Below, one piece after another: positions 8,384-16,108 of a stretch of DNA of 64,000 nt. Positions within the stretch are counted from its first letter, which is position 1, and each line of letters begins with the position of its first letter. The position numbers and the translations under genes are program-made. The notes beneath the pieces were generated by a model. That model was not told where the DNA came from. It worked only from the letters and a program-made list of their open reading frames with translations, and did not search any database. Location of the stretch: positions 248,001-312,000 of the forward strand of contig NZ_FPAB01000002.1 in the NCBI RefSeq assembly GCF_900116145.1. The letters are read 5' to 3'. The stretch comes from Streptomyces harbinensis (lineage in GTDB: Bacteria > Actinomycetota > Actinomycetes > Streptomycetales > Streptomycetaceae).

Positions 8384-8965
8384 TCACAACTCCCGCACGA
8401 CCCGGGCCGGGTTCCCGACCGCCACGACATTGGCCGGTACGTCCCGGGTCACCACCGCGCCCGCTCCGACCACCGAGTTGTCGCCGATGCTCACCCCGGG
8501 CAGCACGATCGCGCCGCCGCCCAGCCACACGTTGTCGCCGATGGTGATCGGCCGGGCCGCCTCCAGCTTCTCCCGCCGTGGCTCCGGCTCCAGCGGATGC
8601 GTGGGGGTGAGCAGCTGGACGTTCGGCCCGATCTGGCAGTCCGCGCCGATGCTGACCGCCGCCACGTCCAGCGCCGTGAGGTTGAAGTTGACGAAGGTCC
8701 GCGCGCCCAGCGTGATGTTGCTGCCGTAGTCCACGAACAGCGGCGGCACCACGTGCGCCTCCTCGCCGAGCGAGCCGATCAGCTCCGCGAGGATCGGCCG
8801 GGCGGCCTCCGCGTCCTCGACGTAGGCGGCCTGGTACCGGTGGGCGAGCCGCACGGCCCGCTGATGCCGGCGGCCGATCTCCGGGTCGTCGGCGATGTAG
8901 AGATCGCCCGCCAGCATGCGCTCCAGATTGCTGCGGGGGTCCCCCGCGAATCGATCGTTCGACAC
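8384..8965 (-). CDS. Sugar O-acetyltransferase of the maltose/nodulation (LacA/NodL) family
   Basis: 193 residues from GTG 8965 (SNDRFAGDPRSNLERMLAGD), the usual N-terminus of this family; an in-frame ATG 75 bases upstream lies in the divergent promoter zone. MLAGDLYIADDPEI and the left-handed beta-helix hexapeptide repeats are plain: NITLGARTFVNFNLTALDV, VSIGADCQIGPNVQLLTPTH with the catalytic His, ITIGDNVWLGGGAIVLPGVS, IGDNSVVGAGAVVTRDVPAN. It would use acetyl-CoA to acetylate a hydroxyl on a sugar or similar acceptor, as a trimer in the cytoplasm. It is divergent from the epimerase-like gene at 9055 and lies upstream of the TetR gene. Confidence 0.9.
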   Translation of the reverse strand: MSNDRFAGDPRSNLERMLAGDLYIADDPEIGRRHQRAVRLAHRYQAAYVEDAEAARPILAELIGSLGEEAHVVPPLFVDYGSNITLGARTFVNFNLTALDVAAVSIGADCQIGPNVQLLTPTHPLEPEPRREKLEAARPITIGDNVWLGGGAIVLPGVSIGDNSVVGAGAVVTRDVPANVVAVGNPARVVREL

Positions 8966-9054
8966 GGGGACGAGGGTACACGCGGTCCCGGACGGCACCG
9001 GACGCTGCGTTACTGTCGATGGACAAACCCGACAAACCATCAGGAGAGCGGCAC

Positions 9055-9981
9055 ATGCGCGTCTTTGTCACCGGTGGCTCCGGCTGGATCGGCTCGGCCC
9101 TCGTCCCCGAACTGCTCCGCGCCGGCCACGACGTGGTCGGCCTCGCCCGCTCCGACGCCTCCGCCGCCGCCCTGACCTCGGCCGGCGCCGAGGTGGTGCG
9201 CGGCACCCTCGACGACCTCGACACCCTGCGCGAGACGGCCGCCGCCTCCGACGGCGTCGTCCACCTCGCCTTCAAACACGACATCGCCTTCACCGGCAAC
9301 TTCGAGGCCGCCGCAGCCGCCGACCGGCTGGCGGCCGAAGCCATCGGCAGCGCCCTGGAGGGCACCGGCCGGCCGTTCGTCCTCACCGCCGGCACCCCCG
9401 TCGAACCCGGCCGCCCCGCCACCGAACGCGACGGCCACGACGTCGAAGTGGACGCCGCCGACCTGGACGAAGGCCCCCAGGCCCGCGCCGCCACCGCCGA
9501 GTGGGTCCTCTCCCTCGCCTCGCGCGGCGTCCGCTCCTCCGTCATGCGCCTGCCCAGGACCAACCACGGCGAGGGCGACACCGGCTTCGTCGCCGGCCTC
9601 GTCGGCATCGCCCGCGACAAGGGCATGGCCGGCTACGTCGGCGACGGCGCCTTCCGCTGGCCCGCCATCCACCGCCTCGACACCGCGCACCTCTTCCGGC
9701 TCGCCGTGGAACAGGCCCCGGCCGGCGCCACCCTGCACGCCGTCGCCGAGGAAGGCGTACCGCTGCGCGAGGTGGCCGAGGTCATCGGCCGCCACCTGGA
9801 CGTCCCCGTCGTCTCCGTGGACCCCGCCGACGCCGCCGGCCACTTCGGCTGGCTCGGCGGCGTCGTCTCCGTCGACCAGCCCGCCTCCAGCGCCCTCACC
9901 CGCGAACTGATGGAGTGGCGGCCCACCCGCCCCGGGCTGCTCGCCGACCTGGACGAGGGCCACTACTTCCGCGCCGGGTAA
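9055..9981 (+). CDS. NAD(P)-dependent epimerase/dehydratase-type (extended SDR) oxidoreductase
   Basis: 308 residues from ATG 9055, which has AGGAGAG at good distance. The N-terminal Rossmann motif VTGGSGWIGSALVPELLRAG is intact. ASDGVVHLAF and the C-terminal substrate region HRLDTAHLFRLAVEQAPAGA match atypical SDR/NmrA-like epimerase family members common in Streptomyces, annotated as NAD-dependent epimerase. A canonical YxxxK is not obvious; the region around VLTAGTPVEPG and EWVLSLASRGVRSSVMRLP takes its place, as in atypical members. Its substrate is unknown. It is transcribed away from the sugar acetyltransferase across a 90-bp gap. Confidence 0.85.
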   Translation: MRVFVTGGSGWIGSALVPELLRAGHDVVGLARSDASAAALTSAGAEVVRGTLDDLDTLRETAAASDGVVHLAFKHDIAFTGNFEAAAAADRLAAEAIGSALEGTGRPFVLTAGTPVEPGRPATERDGHDVEVDAADLDEGPQARAATAEWVLSLASRGVRSSVMRLPRTNHGEGDTGFVAGLVGIARDKGMAGYVGDGAFRWPAIHRLDTAHLFRLAVEQAPAGATLHAVAEEGVPLREVAEVIGRHLDVPVVSVDPADAAGHFGWLGGVVSVDQPASSALTRELMEWRPTRPGLLADLDEGHYFRAG

Positions 9982-10033
9982 CCGGGGTAACCCGGGTAAC
10001 GGTGCCCCCGCCTCCCGGGCCCTCGCCACCCGC

Positions 10034-10882
10034 TCACCCGCGCCCGGCCGCCAGGCCGGCCAGCACCTCCTCCGTGTACGCCGCCAACCGGGCGGCGGTG
10101 CCCGCGTCGAGCGTCTTCAGAGACGGAGGGAGCCGCTTGCCCCGGTCGATCGCGGACAGCGCCTGCGCCGGCGGCCGGTCGATCCACTCCACGACCGGCC
10201 GCACGGCGTCGGCCACCGGCCGGGCGAAGAACCGGGCCAGCACCCGGAGGGCCCCGCGCACCACCGGACTCGGATGCCCGTCGATCCCGCTGCGGGTGAA
10301 CCCCGGGGGGTACAGCACGTACCGCACCCGGCTCCCCGTCAGCTCCGCGAACCCCACCCCCAGCAGGTCGTTCGCCCGCCCCGCCTGCAACTGCGCCCGC
10401 ACCTGCCCGTAACGCCGCGTCAGCTGCGGATCGTCCCAGTGGATCCGCCCGGCGGTGTTCCCCACCCCCGCCACATTGACGATCACCGGAGCGGGCGCCT
10501 CCTCCAGCAGCGGACGCAGCCGGTGCCCGAGCAGATAACGGCTGAGGTAGTACAGCGCGAACGTCGCCTCCAGACCGTCCGCCGTCTCCCGGCGCCTGGG
10601 ATGGACCCGGTTGGCGAACAGCGCCAGCGCGTCCAGCGACCCGTACTCCTCACCCACCCGCGCCGCCACCCGCTCGGTCTCCGCGACCGACGACAGATCG
10701 GCCCGCAGGAACCGCAGCCGCTCGCTGTGCCCCGCCTCCGCCAGCAACGCCCGCCCCTTGGCCTCGCTGCTGCCCACCACCGTGACCCGGTCCCCCCGCG
10801 CCAGCCGCTCCAGCGCCGTCGCCCGGCCCATACCATCGGTGCCACCGCTGATGAGCACGGTCTTCGGTGATCGGCTGGGCAT
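10034..10882 (-). CDS. Short-chain dehydrogenase/reductase
   Basis: 282 residues from ATG 10882. The cofactor loop ISGGTDGMGRATALERLARG and VTVVGSSEAKGRALL suggest NADP preference; FLRADLSSVAETER, ALALFANRVHPRR and PVIVNVAGVGN follow the SDR core. At the place of the catalytic YxxxK I read VRAQLQAGRANDLLG, which keeps the RAN tail but not the Tyr/Lys pair, as in other Streptomyces relatives of this type, so activity should not be assumed. It is divergent from an HxlR regulator with a 93-bp shared promoter region, a pairing often seen when the regulator controls the reductase. Confidence 0.82.
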   Translation of the reverse strand: MPSRSPKTVLISGGTDGMGRATALERLARGDRVTVVGSSEAKGRALLAEAGHSERLRFLRADLSSVAETERVAARVGEEYGSLDALALFANRVHPRRRETADGLEATFALYYLSRYLLGHRLRPLLEEAPAPVIVNVAGVGNTAGRIHWDDPQLTRRYGQVRAQLQAGRANDLLGVGFAELTGSRVRYVLYPPGFTRSGIDGHPSPVVRGALRVLARFFARPVADAVRPVVEWIDRPPAQALSAIDRGKRLPPSLKTLDAGTAARLAAYTEEVLAGLAAGRG

Positions 10883-10975
10883 GGATTCCTCCGGGGGTTC
10901 GGTATCGGCTCGACCATCGTCGACCGGCGCCCCGCAGACCGAAAGAAGGCAGTTCGATGTCCGGTACGCACACCG

Positions 10976-11452
10976 GTGTTCCCTCGGTCCTCGCCCACCC
11001 CCCTGCCCCAGCCCGTCCCGGCCGGCGAACTCGCCGCCTGCCCGGCGAGCGACACCTTCCGGCGGGTCGGCGACAAATGGAGCATGCTGCTGGTGATCCT
11101 GCTCGGCACCCGCCCCTACCGTTTCAACGCGCTGCACCGCTCGATCGAGGGCATCAGCCAGCGCATGCTCACCCGCACCCTGCGCACCCTGGAGACCGAC
11201 GGCCTCGTCCACCGCGAGGTGTTCCCGACCGTGCCGCCGAGCGTCGAGTACAGCCTCACTCCGCTGGGCCGCACCCTGCTGGAGCCGCTGTCGGCCCTCG
11301 CGGACTGGGCCGTCCGCCACGACGACGAGATCCGCGCCGCCCGCGCGCACGCCGCCGAGGCCGGGCGGGCAGCCGGAAACGGGCCCGGGGAGCACCCTCC
11401 CCGGACCCGCGCGCTGCCGTCCCGGACCCACCGGCCGGAGGTCACTCCGTGA
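10976..11452 (+). CDS. HxlR family winged-helix regulator
   Basis: 158 residues from GTG 10976. The HxlR signature is intact: ACPASDTFRRVGDKWSMLLV, RPYRFNALHRSIEGISQRML, RTLRTLETDGLVHREVFPTVPPSVEYSLTPLG. It is probably a redox- or aldehyde-responsive dimeric regulator of the divergent reductase gene. The start is uncertain: the best ribosome site (AGAAGG) precedes ATG 10957, which is in another frame and joins this one only if one base is removed from the C-run near 11000. The 3' end overlaps the convergent lectin-like gene by 11 bases. Confidence 0.88.
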   Translation: MFPRSSPTPLPQPVPAGELAACPASDTFRRVGDKWSMLLVILLGTRPYRFNALHRSIEGISQRMLTRTLRTLETDGLVHREVFPTVPPSVEYSLTPLGRTLLEPLSALADWAVRHDDEIRAARAHAAEAGRAAGNGPGEHPPRTRALPSRTHRPEVTP

Positions 11453-11696
11453 GCTGACCCCGGTAGCCGACCGGCCCCTCACCCGGGAACTGGGCCGTGC
11501 CCTCGAACCGCGTCCCCTCGTCGAAGAACGTCACCGAGCCGTTCCCCTGATCGCCGCTCCACGTCACGGTGGTACCGGTGGACGGCGCCCCGTTCTCCGG
11601 CACCACGCTCTCGCGGTTCGTGATGCTGATGCTCAGCGGCTCGTCGGGCTGCCAGCCGCCACCGCCGGTGTGCAGCTCCGTCTCGTACGTGGCCAT
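11442..11696 (-). CDS. Small OAA-family lectin-like protein
   Basis: 84 residues from ATG 11696. The C-terminal RFEGTAQFPGEGPVGYRGQL resembles the repeat end of Oscillatoria agglutinin (TMTYAGEGPIGFR), and the N-terminal GGGGWQP and ITNRESVV resemble its GG-x-W and SR-x-NVV elements. Family members (OAA, PFA, MBHA) have two or four ~66-residue repeats binding high-mannose glycans; here there is one repeat only. There is no signal peptide. The similarity is by eye from memory, with the Trp-rich first strand only partly kept, so sugar binding is inference. It is convergent with the HxlR gene and close to the TOPRIM gene on the other side. Confidence 0.6.
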   Translation of the reverse strand: MATYETELHTGGGGWQPDEPLSISITNRESVVPENGAPSTGTTVTWSGDQGNGSVTFFDEGTRFEGTAQFPGEGPVGYRGQLTE

Positions 11697-11828
11697 GTCC
11701 CTCACTCCTCGGTGACGTACTCCGTGTGCGCCAAGTCCCTTGCCAGGACACGGCGTCGCAACCACCGCGAGCCCGACCCGGAAGGAAAACCACCCGCGCG
11801 GGCGGCCGGTGAGGCGCAGACTGGACGC

Positions 11829-12536
11829 GTGGCAGACACAGCGGACACAGCGCGCGCGACGGACGGAGCGGGCGAAGCGGACGGAAGGCCCGCGAGGGAG
11901 CGAGACACCGGTACGGACATGGCGGCCTTCCGGGACGCCGTCACCACCTGGGCGGCCGGCGGCCCCGGCGAACCCGGCCACCGCGCCCACACCCTGGCCG
12001 CCCGGCTGCCCGTCCGGACGGCCGTCCTGCTCGAAGGCCCCAGCGACGTCGCGGCGGTCGAGACCCTGGCCGCCTGCCGGGGCCGCGACCTGGCGGCCGA
12101 AGGCGTCTGCGTCCTGCCGATCGGCGGCGCCATGAGCGCCGGACGCTTCGCCGCGCTCCTCGGCCCGCCCGGCCTGGGCCTGCGGCTGACCGGACTGTGC
12201 GACGCCAACGAACGCCGCTTCTACGCCCGCGCCCTGGAACGCAGCGACGCCACCCGCCCCGGGTTCTTCGTCTGCACCGCCGACCTGGAGGACGAGTTCA
12301 TCCGGGCGCTGGGCACCGAACGCGTCATCGCCCTCATCCGCGCCGAGGGCGACGGCCGCCCCCTGGACACCTTCCTGAACCAGCCCGCCCAGCGCGACCG
12401 CACCACCGCCCAGCAACTGCGCCGCTTCTTCGGCACGAAGAAGGGCCGCAAGATCCACTACGGCCGCGTCCTGGTCGAAGCCCTCGGCCCGGACCGGGTA
12501 CCCGCCCCGCTCGCCGGCCTGTTCGCCGCGCTGTGA
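11829..12536 (+). CDS. TOPRIM (OLD-like) nucleotidyltransferase/hydrolase domain protein
   Basis: 235 residues from GTG 11829; an alternative ATG at 11919 would lose a charged, probably disordered, 30-residue N-terminus. AVLLEGPSDVAAVETLAACR holds the TOPRIM Glu, VCVLPIGGAMSAGRF the glycine loop, and LTGLCDANERRFYARAL the Asp element (DAN in place of DxD). FFVCTADLEDEFIRALG follows, typical of the stand-alone actinobacterial group. In OLD nucleases TOPRIM is fused to an ABC ATPase; here there is no ATPase domain and none next door. Metal-dependent phosphodiester chemistry on nucleic acid is the family expectation; the role is unknown. Confidence 0.78.
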   Translation: MADTADTARATDGAGEADGRPARERDTGTDMAAFRDAVTTWAAGGPGEPGHRAHTLAARLPVRTAVLLEGPSDVAAVETLAACRGRDLAAEGVCVLPIGGAMSAGRFAALLGPPGLGLRLTGLCDANERRFYARALERSDATRPGFFVCTADLEDEFIRALGTERVIALIRAEGDGRPLDTFLNQPAQRDRTTAQQLRRFFGTKKGRKIHYGRVLVEALGPDRVPAPLAGLFAAL

Positions 12537-12595
12537 CCGCCCTGCCGTGACTGCCCTGCCATGACCGCCGCCCGCCCCGCCGGGCGCGCCCCGGA

Positions 12596-14251
12596 TCAGC
12601 CCGGCTGGGCCCCGCCGCGCCACACCGTCAGGTCCACCGTCACGTACACGCTGGGCGAGCCGGACGGCGAGTAGTCCCGGACGGTGACCAGGCCGATGTC
12701 CCCGCCCTCCGTGGTCACACAGATCTCCGCGCCCGGCGGCGCGCTGGAGGCGGGGATGCTGTAGGTGTACCGGGTCACGGAACGGCAGGTCTCCAGCGAA
12801 CCCGTCTCACCCGCCTCCAGCAGCACCATCGTGTTGTCCTTCTGGTGCGTGCCCATCAGCAGCCCGTTGATGAGGTCGTTGCTGAACCCGAAGTCGCCCT
12901 CGTAGGTGACACCCAGCCGCGTGTGCTCCGGCTTCGGCGGGTCGTCGTACAGCCGGATGACGTGCCGGTCCGGGACGCTGATGCCCTCGAACACCAGCGG
13001 CTCCGGGTCGGCCGGCGGTTCCTCCTCCGCCTCCTCGCCGGGGCCGGTGTCCTCGTCATCGGTGCCGCCCGAGGGCTCGGAGGCGTCCGGCCCCTCCTGA
13101 CCGGCGGTGGTCTCGCCGCCCTGGCCCTGATCCGAGGAGTCGCTGTCACCGCTGAGCATATTGAGGCCGATACCGACCACTGCCAGAGCGACGAGCACCC
13201 CGAGAGCGGCCGTCAGCACCGTGCGCCCCCGCCGCTTCGGCGGCTCGGGCGCCACCGGCGGATACCCGCCGGACGGGGGAGCGGGCGCACCCGGCGCCCC
13301 GTACGGTGGCGCGGGCGGGGGCGGCGCCGACGCCGACGCTGGCCGGACGGTGGTCAGCGAGGTGACGGTGGCCGCCCGGTGATCGATCTCGGTCACCATG
13401 GCGGTCGGCAGCCAATTCCCCTCCGGAGGCGGGACGTTGCCCAGCAGCGGACGGCACAGCTCCACCACCTCGGCGGGCGAGGGACGCGCCGCCGGGTCCT
13501 TGGCGAGGCAACGGGACGTCAGCTCCCGCAGCGGCTCGGGCACCTTCGAGAGATCCGGCTCCTCGTGCACGATCCGGTACACCACGGCGGGCGACGACCC
13601 CTCGCCGAACGGCGGCCTGCCGCAGGTCGCGAACACCGCGACCTGCCCGAGCGCGAACACATCCACGGCGGGCGTCACCGTCTCGCCCATCGCCTGCTCC
13701 GGCGCCATGAACGCCGGAGTACCGGCGGTCACCCCACTGCGGGTCAGCGAGGTGGCGTCGGCGGCGCGCGCGATCCCGAAGTCGATGACCTTCGGGCCGT
13801 CCTGGCTCAACAGGACGTTGGACGGCTTGAGGTCGCGGTGCACCACCCCAGCGCCGTGGATGGCCTGCAACGCCTCGGCGATCCCGGCAACGGCCCGCAC
13901 GGCAGCCCACACCGGCAGCGGCCCGTGGGTCGCCACGGCCTCATGGAGCGAGGGGCCCGGTACGTAGGCGGTGGCGAACCACGGCTGCGGCCCATCGGTG
14001 TCCGCGTCGATGACCGGGACGGTGTACGGCCCCTGCACCCGCTCGGCCGCCCGCACCTCCTGCTGGAACCGCCGCCGGAACTCGGCGTCGGAAGCCAGCT
14101 CGGGCCGCACCACCTTGATGGCGATGGGCCGGCCGCCCGGGGTCCGGGACAGATAGACCCGCCCCATACCGCCCTCGCCGAGGCGCTGGAGGAGCGGATA
14201 ACCGGCGATGGCGGACGGATCGTCGGGTGTCAGTTGAGTCGGCACGGCCAC
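12596..14251 (-). CDS. Transmembrane serine/threonine protein kinase (PknB type)
   Basis: 551 residues. The kinase domain spans ~15-275: Gly loop LGEGGMGRVYL, catalytic Lys in AIKVVRPEL (~46), HRDLKPSNVLL (~139), DFGIA, GTPAFMAPEQ, and DVFALGQVAVF. A Pro/Ala-rich linker (~295-338) leads to one membrane span (RTVLTAALGVLVALAVVGIG, ~341-362). Outside is an acidic Ser/Glu-rich stem (~365-415) and a ~130-residue sensor domain beginning PLVFEGISVPDRHVIRLYDD that is not PASTA. It has two Cys (ETCRSV and AEICVTT) that could form a disulfide. It phosphorylates Ser/Thr on unknown targets in response to an unknown outside signal. Confidence 0.93.
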   Translation of the reverse strand: MAVPTQLTPDDPSAIAGYPLLQRLGEGGMGRVYLSRTPGGRPIAIKVVRPELASDAEFRRRFQQEVRAAERVQGPYTVPVIDADTDGPQPWFATAYVPGPSLHEAVATHGPLPVWAAVRAVAGIAEALQAIHGAGVVHRDLKPSNVLLSQDGPKVIDFGIARAADATSLTRSGVTAGTPAFMAPEQAMGETVTPAVDVFALGQVAVFATCGRPPFGEGSSPAVVYRIVHEEPDLSKVPEPLRELTSRCLAKDPAARPSPAEVVELCRPLLGNVPPPEGNWLPTAMVTEIDHRAATVTSLTTVRPASASAPPPPAPPYGAPGAPAPPSGGYPPVAPEPPKRRGRTVLTAALGVLVALAVVGIGLNMLSGDSDSSDQGQGGETTAGQEGPDASEPSGGTDDEDTGPGEEAEEEPPADPEPLVFEGISVPDRHVIRLYDDPPKPEHTRLGVTYEGDFGFSNDLINGLLMGTHQKDNTMVLLEAGETGSLETCRSVTRYTYSIPASSAPPGAEICVTTEGGDIGLVTVRDYSPSGSPSVYVTVDLTVWRGGAQPG

Positions 14252-14360
14252 ACCCTATGCAGGGCGGCACCACGGGACGAGTGGCCAGTGCATCAGCTCT
14301 GCAACAGAGCGCAGACGGCCCCGACACCGAACGCCGGGACCGCTGCGACCAGTTGCGCGC

Positions 14361-14552
14361 TCAGCCCTTGACCGCCGCCACAAAGGCGGCGAAGGCCCCG
14401 GCGGGGACGGTGAGGACGGGCCCGGCCGGAGCCTTGGAGTCACGGATGGGAACGATGCCGTGAGAGGCTGCCAGGTTGGCCGCCACCTCGACGCATGCGC
14501 CGCCGTTGTTGCTGTACGAGGACGTGAACCAGCGAGGGGTTGCGGTCGTCAC
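14361..14552 (-). CDS. DUF397 protein, fourth of four (type B, copy 2)
   Basis: 63 residues from GTG 14552. The DUF397 pattern is complete: WFTSSYSNNGGACVEVAANL, then GIVPIRDSKAPAGPVLTVPA and a C-terminal helix FAAFVAAVKG. It matches the second member of the array closely (about 46 of 58 positions by eye) and the first and third less well. Its GTG overlaps the stop codon of the preceding DUF397 gene by four bases, so translation is probably coupled. DUF397 proteins are small partners of WhiJ/XRE-DUF5753 regulators; the fourth copy ends the operon. Confidence 0.93.
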   Translation of the reverse strand: MTTATPRWFTSSYSNNGGACVEVAANLAASHGIVPIRDSKAPAGPVLTVPAGAFAAFVAAVKG

Positions 14553-14755
14553 GTGTCGGCCCTTCCGCTTTTGAGGTCCGCCACGAAGGCGGCGAAGGCC
14601 TGCACCGGGATACGCAGCGTGGCCCCGGCCCGGTGCTTGGAGTCGCGGACGGGGACGATGCCCCGCGTGGCGGCGAGGTTGGCTGCCACCTCGACGCACT
14701 GGCCGCCATTGCCGCTGTACGAAGACCTGAACCAGTGGGGTGACAGCGATATCAC
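14549..14755 (-). CDS. DUF397 protein, third of four (type A, copy 2)
   Basis: 68 residues, ATG 14755. Motifs: SPHWFRSSYSGNGGQCVEV, AATRGIVPVRDSKHRAGATL and RIPVQAFAAFVADLKSG. It pairs with the first DUF397 of the array (about 46 of 60 positions by eye), sharing PHWF, LRIPVQ and LKSG, which the other two lack. Start and stop each overlap the neighbouring genes by four bases. Confidence 0.93.
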   Translation of the reverse strand: MISLSPHWFRSSYSGNGGQCVEVAANLAATRGIVPVRDSKHRAGATLRIPVQAFAAFVADLKSGRADT

Positions 14756-14958
14756 GACGTGTGGTCTCCTTCCTTCACCGCCGCCACCAATGTGGCGAAA
14801 GCCCCGGCAGGAACGGTGAGGACCGGCCCAGCCGGGTGCTTGGAGTCACGTACGGAGACAACACCGAGCGAAGCGCTGAGGTTCGCCGCAATCTCGATGC
14901 ACTGGCCGCCGTTTTCGCTGTAGGAGGACGTGAACCAGCGGGGAGTTGAGGTTGTCAC
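14752..14958 (-). CDS. DUF397 protein, second of four (type B, copy 1)
   Basis: 68 residues from GTG 14958. Motifs: TPRWFTSSYSENGGQCIEIA, GVVSVRDSKHPAGPVLTVPA, GAFATLVAAVK. It is the close relative of the fourth gene, with TPRWFT and PVLTVPAGAFA in common. The short tail EGDHTS is the most divergent part. It is translationally coupled on both sides by four-base overlaps. Confidence 0.93.
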   Translation of the reverse strand: MTTSTPRWFTSSYSENGGQCIEIAANLSASLGVVSVRDSKHPAGPVLTVPAGAFATLVAAVKEGDHTS

Positions 14959-15158
14959 GGGACGCCACCTCCACTCTTGAGGTTTGCCACCAAGGTAGCG
15001 AAGGACTGAACCGGGATGCGCAGTATGGCGCCGTTGGGGTTCTTGGAGTCACGAACGGGGACAACGCCGTGTGAGGCAGCAAGGTTTGCTGCCACTTCGA
15101 CGCAGACTCCACCGTTGTCACTGTACGAAGACTTGAACCAGTGGGGGGATTCGGTCAC
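14955..15158 (-). CDS. DUF397 protein, first of four (type A, copy 1)
   Basis: 67 residues from GTG 15158, which overlaps the stop of the XRE regulator gene by four bases. Motifs: SPHWFKSSYSDNGGVCVEVA, GVVPVRDSKNPNGAILRIPV and FATLVANLKSG. In WhiJ-like loci the DUF397 gene beside the regulator encodes its cognate partner, and this is the adjacent copy. Whether the other three bind the same regulator is open. Confidence 0.93.
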   Translation of the reverse strand: MTESPHWFKSSYSDNGGVCVEVAANLAASHGVVPVRDSKNPNGAILRIPVQSFATLVANLKSGGGVP

Positions 15159-15979
15159 GACACGCCCTCTCGTACCTGATTGATCAAGGCCACCGATGCC
15201 GCTTGAGGAAGCGCCTCAGCTTGTAGCTGATGGTAGGCCGCCAGTATGGGCAGCACGAACGTGCTTTCCCGCTCGAAGTGACCTCGATGGGCTGACTCGG
15301 CATAGGACATCAGCGCCCGGTCCTGTCGCGTCACAACGTACAGCGGTAGCGAAAACGGACGTTCCCCCATGCTGAACGGGGCAATCTGCAGCACAGTGTT
15401 GGGCAGCTTGGCGAACTCGACGAGACGTGCCAACTGCGCCTCCATGACTTCAGGTCCCCCGACGTTGCGGCGAATGCAACCTTCGTCCAGCACCATGAAG
15501 ATGAGTGGCGGCTGTGGGCGCACGAGCGTGGCCTGCCGCTCCGCGATGAGCTGGACCCGTTCCTCCGCCTGTTCGGGCGTGATGGCTCCCCGCTTCAGTG
15601 CACTCTGCGCGAGTACAGTCGCATACTCGGGTGTCTGAATCAGGCCGGGCATTACCCCGACCTCGTAGAGTCGGATCTCTGCTGCCCGAGCCTCATACGT
15701 CAGGTACTCCGGAAGCCCTTCCAGTACACCGGTGTGCCGGAGTGCGCTGCTCTGGCGTTCCAGCCGGTCCCCAGTCCCAAACACGCGGTCAGCACCTGCT
15801 GCGAAGCGACGAGTTGGAGGACGGCGACCAGTTTCGATGGCAGAGATGTGTGTTGCCGAGAAGCCCATGCGCTCGGCCAGTTCGTCCTGAGTCCAGCCCC
15901 GCTCATCCCGCAGAGAGCGGAGACGATGGCCAAATGCCGCTTTAGGGGACTTTTCTGGGTCAAGCTCTTTCCGGTTCAT
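15155..15979 (-). CDS. XRE-family regulator with DUF5753 domain (WhiJ-like)
   Basis: 274 residues from ATG 15979 (MNRKELDPEKSPKAAFGHRL); an in-frame start 90 bases upstream would extend into the divergent promoter. The helix-turn-helix at ~15-70 reads RSLRDERGWTQDELAERMGF, ATHISAIETGRRPP. The DUF5753 domain follows (~90-265): LYEVGVMPGLIQTPEYATVL, RQATLVRPQPPLIFMVLDEG, LVEFAKLPNTVLQIAPFSMG, PLYVVTRQDRALMSYAE. It is a WhiJ-type repressor whose activity is thought to be set by a DUF397 partner. It heads a five-gene run of four-base overlaps and is divergent from an AbaA/RsbW-like ATPase gene, the classic whiJ-type arrangement. Confidence 0.93.
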   Translation of the reverse strand: MNRKELDPEKSPKAAFGHRLRSLRDERGWTQDELAERMGFSATHISAIETGRRPPTRRFAAGADRVFGTGDRLERQSSALRHTGVLEGLPEYLTYEARAAEIRLYEVGVMPGLIQTPEYATVLAQSALKRGAITPEQAEERVQLIAERQATLVRPQPPLIFMVLDEGCIRRNVGGPEVMEAQLARLVEFAKLPNTVLQIAPFSMGERPFSLPLYVVTRQDRALMSYAESAHRGHFERESTFVLPILAAYHQLQAEALPQAASVALINQVREGVS

Positions 15980-16001
15980 GGCCCACCGCCTGTCTATCCG
16001 T

Positions 16002-16017
16002 GCAGTTCGCGCAAGTT
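16002..16017. promoter_or_regulatory. Candidate operator between the XRE regulator and the divergent ATPase gene
   Basis: GCAGTTCGCGCAAGTT contains two GCA(A)GTT half-sites in direct orientation around a CGCG core. Similar GTTCGCGCAAGTT-like sequences occur upstream of XRE/DUF397 loci in Streptomyces as far as I recall. It lies 23 bases upstream of the XRE start codon. Confidence 0.35.
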
Positions 16018-16108
16018 GAAGGCTGCCCAGCGCTGAGCCAGGCTGAAACTCACTCGGTAGTGGCAGCACTACGGAGCGAAGCAGCCGCTCTGCTGTTGGA
16101 GGTGTGTC

